A stretch of 39,602 nt of DNA from Caldithrix abyssi DSM 13497 (lineage in GTDB: Bacteria; Electryoneota; AABM5-125-24; Hatepunaeales; Hatepunaeaceae). The position numbers and the translations under genes were made by a program. Under the pieces are notes generated by a model. That model was not told the DNA's origin. It saw nothing but the letters and a program-made list of their open reading frames with translations, and did no database searches. Where the stretch lies: contig CAMBDS010000026.1 of the NCBI GenBank assembly GCA_945865405.1, forward strand, positions 1-39,602, written 5' to 3'. This document shows, piece by piece, positions 32,961 to 39,602 of the stretch (the first letter of the stretch is position 1; every line of letters begins with the position of its first letter).

Positions 32961-32995
32961 AAACCCTTCTATTGAAGAAGGGTTTTGTTGTTTTT
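32961..32995 (+). terminator. Rho-independent terminator after the tRNA
   Basis: AAACCCTTCT (32961-32970) pairs perfectly with 32976-32985 around an ATTGA loop and is followed by TGTTGTTTTT. It lies between the tRNA and the convergent phosphatase gene and may serve both. Confidence 0.9.
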
Positions 32996-33003
32996 GACGG
33001 GAA

Positions 33004-34356
33004 TTACTTCCATTTTAATGCCAATAGCGTCATATCGTCGAATTGTGGCAATCCAGCCTGAAAATCTGTAACCTCTTTGATTACAAGATCGCACAGTTCT
33101 TTTGCAGATTTTTCAGAGTTTTGTTCGACCAACTGGGCAAAGCGATCATCGCCATACTCTGCACCTGCAGCGTCAATGGGTTCGATCAAGCCGTCAGTGA
33201 ACATCATCAGCGTGTCACCTGAGGCAAGATTGACTTCCGCCGAACTATATTCCATCCCGTCCATAATACCCGCCACAAGTGACCTCATAGCAGGCAAGGC
33301 AATCGCTTGTTTCTCAGACGAATTTCCCTGGTAGAGCAACGGCATATTGTGCCCTGCCGACGAATAGACAATCTTGCCAGAGTCGAGATGAAGTATACCG
33401 TAAAATATTGTGATAAACATATTTGCGCCGGAGTCAAGCTTGACCAGACGGTCATTGAAATCTCTCAAGACGATCTCGGGCGGTGTCCCATCAATGCTCA
33501 GTACACGAAATAGGGTTCGGCATACTGCCATGAAAAGCGCAGCCGCTACCCCCTTACCAGTCACATCTCCAATTACCAATGTATACCGATCTTCACCGAT
33601 GGGAAAGAAATCGTAATAATCGCCGCCGACTTCCCGTGCTGGTGAGCAAGTTCCGTAAATTTCAGCATTTTCAAGAATCGGGAAAGTTCCCGGAAGAAAA
33701 CTCTTTTGGATATTCCAGACGAGCTTGAGTTCGCTCTCGGCCCGCTCTTTCAAGCGCGTTGTTTCAGTCAGTTCGGCGATGTACATGTTCAAATCGCCGA
33801 TCATTTTTTGAAAAGTTATCGCTAATGTACCGATTTCGTCTTTTCGCCCTACAGCGCTGACTTTCGTCTGAAGATCGCCGGATGCCAACTGACGTGCGGC
33901 AACGGTCAATTTTTCAAGCGGGCTCGATATTGACAAGGCAACAGCGATTGATCCAATAATGGCTATCAGCAAACCTATGGCCACCCAAAAGGTCAGGTTC
34001 CGCTCCATCTGAAAGACGGCAGCATAGGCCTGGGCCTCGCTCTGCTCGACCACCACAGCCCAATCAATGCGGCTCGGAAAAGCGTAACAGCCAAGCACCC
34101 TCTCGCCTTCGGGAGTTACTGAGGGTTCGACGCTGATGGTGCGGTTTTTGGTGAGAAGCAGATCTTTAGCGGACCAGACAAGTTTGCGCTCGCTCAAGTC
34201 GGCGCGGGATTTGTGAAGAATTCGCTGGCCTGAGTCGTCAATCACAGCTAAGAATCCACTCTCGTTAAAAGGGAGTGCATCGATATGTGTGCGAAGACGT
34301 TCAAGATTGATCTTGGCGGCGAGTAAGGCAGGTCTGCCAAAAGCAAATTCCTCCAT
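33004..34356 (-). CDS. HAMP-SpoIIE serine phosphatase (intact 3' part)
   Basis: Surviving open frame of 450 residues from an in-frame ATG at 34356. It holds the end of a dCache-like sensor domain, a transmembrane helix (about residues 123-146, FWVAIGLLIAIIGSIAVALSI), a HAMP domain (SSPLEKLTVAARQLASGDLQTKV), a short coiled coil and a complete PP2C/SpoIIE phosphatase domain. That domain has IQKSFLPGTFP, REVGGDYYDFF, LVIGDVTGKGVAAALFMA, YSSAGHNMPLL and MFTDGLIE, with the metal-binding aspartates in place. Proteins like this dephosphorylate anti-sigma-factor antagonists. The real gene started at 34851; its sensor part is frameshifted (next entry). Internal initiation at 34356 would give a truncated sensor, so function is doubtful. 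Confidence 0.85.
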   Translation of the reverse strand: MEEFAFGRPALLAAKINLERLRTHIDALPFNESGFLAVIDDSGQRILHKSRADLSERKLVWSAKDLLLTKNRTISVEPSVTPEGERVLGCYAFPSRIDWAVVVEQSEAQAYAAVFQMERNLTFWVAIGLLIAIIGSIAVALSISSPLEKLTVAARQLASGDLQTKVSAVGRKDEIGTLAITFQKMIGDLNMYIAELTETTRLKERAESELKLVWNIQKSFLPGTFPILENAEIYGTCSPAREVGGDYYDFFPIGEDRYTLVIGDVTGKGVAAALFMAVCRTLFRVLSIDGTPPEIVLRDFNDRLVKLDSGANMFITIFYGILHLDSGKIVYSSAGHNMPLLYQGNSSEKQAIALPAMRSLVAGIMDGMEYSSAEVNLASGDTLMMFTDGLIEPIDAAGAEYGDDRFAQLVEQNSEKSAKELCDLVIKEVTDFQAGLPQFDDMTLLALKWK

Positions 34357-34851
34357 CGGAACGATAATCGTCAGAAGCCAAGTATCGGTTTTTTCGAGAT
34401 GGGTGAGATCTGCAACGAGATCATTTCCAGCGGCACGTGAGTAGTAGCTCTCGTCTGGGGTGTAGATCAGCTCCTGAGTTGCGGAATATCCGCTATCGGA
34501 GAGTTCGTGGGCGAATTTGTCGCGGACGCGATGAGTGGCTCGGAGATGCCTTGAACAGAGATTTGCAGGGTGACGAAGTCGCTGATGACGCGCATGCCTT
34601 CTTGAAGATGAGCCAGTTTTTCTGCAATACCAAGACTACCGCTCTCAACGCCGCTCAGGATCAATTTCAACGGTGTAATTATATTATTCGTCGATCTGTC
34701 GTGATATGTCGGTTCCGACGCCGAGAAGTTTATCGTTGGCGGCGCTTTTTAATTCATTACGGGAAATGGTGTTCAGGCTTCTCCCAGCAATGATTAGCGG
34801 AGCGAGAGCAAGAAGAATGAAGAGGATGAGGAGCTTATGACGGAGTTTCAT
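34357..34851 (-). pseudogene. Frameshifted 5' part of the SpoIIE phosphatase gene
   Basis: From ATG 34851 the frame reads KLRHKLLILFILLALAPLII (signal anchor) and runs to a TAA at 34684-34686. Homology then continues in a second frame (NNIITPLKLILSGVESG... to SEPLIA, about 34690 to 34530), and after about 34530 returns to the first frame (RVRDKFAHELSDSGYS...), leading straight into the CDS at 34356. Two indels of opposite sign, about 155 bases apart, explain this. Together the pieces rebuild the N-terminal membrane helix and dCache sensor. Either the gene is decaying or two sequencing errors are present. Confidence 0.75.
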
Positions 34852-34898
34852 CGCAATTTAGTCGGTATGTTTCGAAATTGTGACGAGTATTTCCTTGG

Positions 34899-37800
34899 TT
34901 ACTGTTCCCGATATAGTGTTTGTCCATCATTTAACTTCAGTTTTGCTTTATAAATTCCGGGCTTGGCGTAAGCGTGTGCGATCTTGGGACCAGCGCCGAT
35001 GGTACCGTCGCCAAATTATCACGAAAAGGTTATAGGATCACCAATACTATCTGAAGAAGCTGATGCGTCAAAGATGATCTCGTCGTGAGCACCCCCGGCG
35101 AAGCTTTCAAAACGATCCAATATGACAGGTTGCGGTGGGTTGTTGCTACGAACGAAAATCGTGTCAATTCCATCAGGACAAGGTGAGTTTGAGTCATCTG
35201 TAACAGTCAAAATCGCATTGTAATGTCCGGGCTTTTGGTAGGAGTGCTGCACCTTGACGCCGTTTTCGATTGATCCATCTCCAAAATCCCAGCGATAATT
35301 CGTAAGTTTGCCATCGACATCGAAGGAGGAAGTGGCGTCATAGAGAGTGGCTTCACCAGCCGAAGCGATCCGATCTGTGCCGCCATTGGCAACTGGTTTG
35401 GTATTGACGATAAGGGGTTGGGAGGCAATTTTACGGCCGTTGGCGGCTCCTGAGCCGTCGTCTGCGGTCAAGGTGAGCAGATAGCGACCCGGTATCACCC
35501 AAGTGTGGGAAATAGTCTCGCCTTCACCAACTGAGCCATCACCAAAATCCCATTTATAGTTTGAGATGCTACCGTCTGCATGTTAGCGGACATAAGCGTT
35601 GACCGACCAGCACAGACGTTGGGATCGATGCCGATGACCGGGTGGGGAGCCGAGTTGACTATAACGAGAATTGTATCGATGTGCGAACTGTTTTCCAATC
35701 CTACATCGTCCGAGACGGTGAGAAGAACATCGTAACGACCATCTTTGGTAAATGCATGTATCGGCTGAACTCCATCAGCTTTGATTCCATCACGAAATTC
35801 CCATTCATAACGAACGATAGCACCGTCAGAATCGCGCGACTCTGAACCGTCGAACAGGTTCAATTCCTCGACAGCGGTCAGGCGGGCGGCTCCACCGTTG
35901 GCGACTGGTTGGCCATTGATAATAATCTGGCTGGAATAGACGGTCGAATTGCAATTCGTTTTAGAGTCGTTTGTAACCTTCAATTTTGCATAATATTTTC
36001 CGGGTGTAGCATAAACATGTTTAATGGTTGCTCCTTCACCGTAAGTAGAATCTCCAAAGTCCCATGCATACTGGATGATGTTCCACCGCCTCCTCGCGAC
36101 ATAGTTGCGTCGAACGTGACTGGAAGCCCGGAAGAAGCTCGAGATGGTAAGGTAAAGGAGGCAAGAGGCGCTTCAAAGACATCTACAATCATGTCATCAG
36201 TGTGCGTGTTATCGCAATCTCCAACCCTGTCGCCGGTAATTGTCAATGTAACGCGATAGACGTCGGGAGCAATAAAAATATGGGTTGGAGTAGGGCACCG
36301 GCGGTTATACCGTCGCCAAAATCCCATAGATAGTTATAGACCAGTCCATCTACATCCCAAGATGCCGAACCATCGAACAAAACAGGTGTCCCGGCGCAAA
36401 CTGTCTGGTTAGGGCCAGCTTCAGCCACGGGAGACTGTGCTACACGAACGATCATTTCATCAAATGATGTATTGTTGCCCGGTAACCCCGAGTCACTATT
36501 ATCCGTAAAGTGACCCGATAGACGCCACCAATTCAGTAAATTTTTGTTGGGTTTATCCCCTCGGCGAAATTTGAATCGCCGAAGTCCCAGAATTATCTGA
36601 GCAGTCCACCTTCTGGGTCCGCTGAAGCACTACTATCGAAAATGACGACATCGCCAGCGCATGTTTGTCGATCAGGCCCTGCCATGGCGGAAGGAGTTTG
36701 GTTGATATCAACTGTCAAGGTCGAGGAAGAAGAGCTGTTAGCAAGAGCTAATCCGTCATGGATGCCCAACATAACAGGATAGCGGCCACCTTTGGAGTAG
36801 GTGTGATTTACAGTGACGCCCTGAACTTTAGAGGAACCGTGTCCAAAATCCCAAGTCATGGTGAGAGGGTCGCCATCTGGTTTGATTGAACCCGAACCAT
36901 TGAATGTGATTGTCTGTAAACTGGTGTGGACGTCATCCCCGGCGCGGGCAACAGGGCGATTATTGACTCGGACTGTCATCCGGTCGCTAGCTGAAGAATT
37001 GCCGACCTTATCGTTATCGACAATTGTCAATGTTGCAGTGTAAATCCCATGTTCTGAAAAGGATCGGTTGGTTTAACAGATTTGGCAGGCGAATCGCCGT
37101 CACTGAACGTCCATTCAAACTTATCGATTTTGCCGTCGAGATCGAATGATCGGCTTCCATCGAAGAACACCTTTTGACCTGGAGCGACAATTTGATCCGG
37201 TCCAGCGTCAGGTACCGGTTGGTTGTTGATCCTAACTACCGACTGGTCATATCCGGTAGCAGATTTGTGTCCACTATTGTCTGTAACAGTTAAGAGTACT
37301 GTGTAAAGTCCTGGTGCAAAGTATGAGTGAGTCGTTATCTCACCACTTCCGCTGCCACCATCGCCAAAATCCCACTTAAATGATCCAAGTTCACCATCGA
37401 GATCGACCGATCCCGAACCATCGAACAGCAGTGACTAACCTGGCGCGGCAATGAAATCCTGTCCGGCATCGGCAATGGGTGAGCGGTTGATGACTACGGT
37501 CAGTTCATCCTACACTTTTTCAGTGGAAGTTTTTGAATCGTCGGTAGTAGTCAGTCGGACAGTATAAGTCCCCGCATTTCCATAGACATGTTTTGGTTTT
37601 GGGCCATGCGCAGAAGAGCCGTCACCAAAATCCCACAAGAAGTCGGTGATCCAGCCGTCGTTATCGTAAGATTGACTGCCGTCAAAATAGACTTTAGATT
37701 CAGTCTACCATTGATCCTGACCGGCAACGGGAACAGGTGGATGATTGATGATGACAAAGGCACTATCGATATCAGTATCGGTAGTGGAACGCGAGTCATC

Positions 37801-39602
37801 CTGTACTTTTAGGATTACGCAATAGGTTCCTGGCAACCTGTATGGATTAGCTACTTTCATCCCGTGATTTGCTGTGCCATCGCCAAAATCCCAATAATAG
37901 TCGATTAGTTTGCCGTCCAGATCACGAGTTTTTGAACCATCAAAAGTAATTACCTCATCGGTAGCAACTCTCCATTCGCGATTAGCATCGGCAACAGGGG
38001 GTTCGTTGACGAAGACATGGAGTGTATCCCAACAGTACCTATTTTTCACCAGAGCATTATCAGTCAATTTAACAATAACTCTATAAAAACCAGATTTATC
38101 ATATGAATGAGATACATGCATTCTCTCTGCCTCATCTCCATCGCCAAAAGTCCAATGGAATATATTGATTTTTCCGTCACTATCCCGGTAGTTTGCTGCA
38201 GATAGTTGAACGAGTTCGTCGATGGTGGTGATGAGATTGGGACCAATTTCGACTATCGGCGAGGCGTTCACCCAGACATCCATGTAGTCGCGACTAAAGG
38301 GGTTAGGGCCCGGGGAGTCGTCCTTCACGAGAATTGTCACGCGATATTTACCGGGTGAGGCGTAGGCGTGTTTGGCTGTTTTGCCCTCTGCGCGAGTGCC
38401 ATCCCCGAAATCCCATTGGTAGAATATGATTTCCCCATCAGAATCGCTCGAATTGGATGCATGAAAAACAGCTATTTCATTAGGTGCAAGTATCTTATCT
38501 TTGCCGGCATCAGGAATTGGAAGTGTATTGATTACAAATGTAACCGGAACTCGAGTTGCGCATCCAACCTGCCCTGAATTGTCCGTAAGCGTTAACCAGA
38601 CGGTCTTTTCACCTGCTGATGTAAATCTATGGGTGATTCGGCTACCCTCAATTTCCCCTGTTACTCCCTCCACATTCCACAAGAATTCGATGTAGTCGTT
38701 GTCGGTGTCAGTACTTTTAGAGGCGTCAAAAACCATTGTATAATCAGGTAGTTCGGTAACCTCTACAATGGGATTGGGACGATTATTGGGCTTCCAAAGG
38801 TAAAAAGGAAGGAGGATTGGAGAGAGGTTTTGGGCGTCCAAAACGACAAAAAATGTTGCATCATTGGGCATTTCACGTCCACCTTCAAAATGGATAGCAG
38901 TAGAATGAAGTTCATCACTATTGAGCTTTAGTATACTTTCAGACCATTCATCAATTTTTCGATGACACTACTGAAAGCCCCGAACGGTAATAGGTTTCGA
39001 CACTGAGGGGAGCCTCAGCGAGATCAAAATTGTGAATTGAAATTGTGCGGCCTTCGGTATTATTATTAGTAATAAAATTCGCATCGAAACGCAATTCTGC
39101 GAATGTTCCCAACCTTGGCACGCGCAAAGTGGGCGTAAATGTATATAATGTCAGGTCTTTAGGATAAGAATTATAATCTGGTTTATCGCTGACGCGCACT
39201 TCATAAATATTTCCGTCATCTCCAGTAAGACCCTCAACTGTCAATTTGAAATAACTCCATCCGTCAATAACTTCACCTTTTTCAGGGAGTACGGTCCAGA
39301 AATTAACCCATAGATTGTCGTAAAATGGATTTGATCCCGTCTCTATTTCACCTAAAATAGTACCGCAAGTGAATGCTTTTTGATTTAATATTGCGGATTT
39401 TGTTCCCTCTGTGCTATACGCACCAGCACCTCCATAGAGTCGAAATCGAGTAGTACTGTTCCAACCGGTTCCATAAACAGCGTCGAATGTTCCTCCTACA
39501 TCTGGATCGAATAGGCGAATGTACAGCGAATCGCGGTTGGAGGCTGGGATTTTGAAGAAAAATGCCTGTTTAAAGTCATCGTCACCTTCACCTGTCTTAG
39601 AT
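34899..39602 (-). pseudogene. Large PKD-repeat surface protein, broken by many mutations (5' end outside window)
   Basis: Read on the minus strand, the gene enters at the window edge and ends at TAA 34899-34901. It begins with a beta-rich region of about 250 residues, then about 15 tandem PKD domains of roughly 87 residues, most with a WDFGDG core and a final strand such as YTVLLTVTD. It has no visible sorting domain at its end. Six apparent frameshifts are near 38957, 37060, 36507, 36295, 36090 and 35583. In-frame stops lie at 37705, 37510 and 37435 (TAG), 36593 (TAA), 36533 (TGA), 35019 (TGA) and 35016 (TAA). Reading across these joins restores perfect PKD repeats. The protein was presumably an extracellular adhesin or matrix component. 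It sits 47 bases upstream of the phosphatase gene on the same strand. Confidence 0.87.
35010..38720 (-). repeat. About 15 tandem PKD-domain coding repeats, ~261-bp period
   Basis: The sequence coding for the WDFGDG core (seen on the plus strand as CCATCGCCAAAATCCCA or close variants) recurs near 35015, 35285, 35535, 35790, 36055, 36315, 36575, 36845, 37100, 37365, 37622, 37880, 38140, 38402 and, more divergent, 38670. The spacing is very even at 250-270 bases. Copies differ in sequence, so this is an old domain array and not a recent amplification. Confidence 0.85.

Noticed and set aside
32886..33003. Integration (att) site at the tRNA 3' end
   Set aside because: No integrase gene and no repeat of the tRNA 3' end is visible in the window.
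34437..34793. Plus-strand open frame over the phosphatase 5' end
   Set aside because: It is antisense to clear, though frameshifted, dCache coding sequence and has no ribosome-binding site or homology.
37435..37707. Three in-frame TAG codons, two where Gln would fit, suggesting TAG recoding
   Set aside because: TAG is the normal stop of several intact genes here (4634, 13341, 19528, 21780), and the same PKD gene also has in-frame TAA and TGA and frameshifts. Pseudogene decay explains it better.
35010..38720. CRISPR-like or satellite array suggested by the regular ~261-bp repeat
   Set aside because: The repeats are coding and encode PKD domains; spacing follows the domain length and the copies are diverged.

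Overview
The window is a stretch of bacterial chromosome from a Gram-negative organism of moderate G+C content. It carries a kdsA gene (LPS Kdo synthesis), lipoprotein signal sequences with lipoboxes, a GldA/GldF/GldG-type ABC system with a DUF4340 partner, a homodimer-type pyruvate:ferredoxin oxidoreductase, and a very large PKD-repeat surface protein. This mix is typical of the Fibrobacteres-Chlorobi-Bacteroidetes superphylum and allied candidate phyla such as Zixibacteria. That placement is inference, because there is no rRNA or other decisive marker here. TTG and GTG starts are common, and sigma-70-like promoters with a perfect TTGACA box and a 17-nt spacer can be read in several places.

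Layout. (1) 215-4634: a four-gene Gld-like ABC operon closed by a strong terminator. (2) 4859-12837: recR, then nifJ, then (after four small accessory or hypothetical genes and a palindrome-rich gap) a dihydroorotate-dehydrogenase-like gene that is often the direct neighbour of nifJ. (3) 12973-17406: a small secreted protein with its own promoter and terminator, yifB/comM, an XRE regulator with an AT-hook-like linker, and an adenylate-forming enzyme that has lost its catalytic lysine. (4) 17702-21780: glmS, kdsA, a PHP phosphoesterase and a lipoprotein, tightly packed. (5) 21940-32815: a ten-gene operon encoding the whole C5 route from glutamyl-tRNA to protoheme, in the order hemC-D-E-N-H-G-X-A-B-L. 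Nearly all genes overlap or sit within a few bases. The exception is the hemD-hemE junction, where hemE has no AUG/GUG/UUG start and seems to begin at AUU or AUC. (6) 32886-32995: a tRNA-Arg(CCU) with a clear promoter and terminator. (7) 33004-39602, minus strand: a decaying accessory pair. One is a dCache-HAMP-SpoIIE phosphatase with two compensating frameshifts in its sensor half. The other is a protein with about 15 tandem PKD repeats (roughly 261-bp period) broken by about six frameshifts and at least seven in-frame stops.

How it works together. The heme operon converts glutamyl-tRNA(Glu) to 5-aminolevulinate (HemA, HemL), porphobilinogen (HemB), uroporphyrinogen III (HemC, HemD), coproporphyrinogen III (HemE), protoporphyrinogen IX (HemN, radical SAM, oxygen-independent), protoporphyrin IX (HemG/HemY type) and heme (HemH). 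The CcsA-like HemX lies beside hemA. PFOR implies low-potential, anaerobe-type pyruvate metabolism. GlmS and KdsA feed cell-envelope synthesis.

The most interesting points are the non-AUG start of hemE, the palindrome in front of the heme operon, the adenylating pseudoenzyme beside an XRE/AT-hook regulator, and the sharp change from intact core genes to decaying surface and sensor genes just past the tRNA. I did not find a clear new defence or mobile system.
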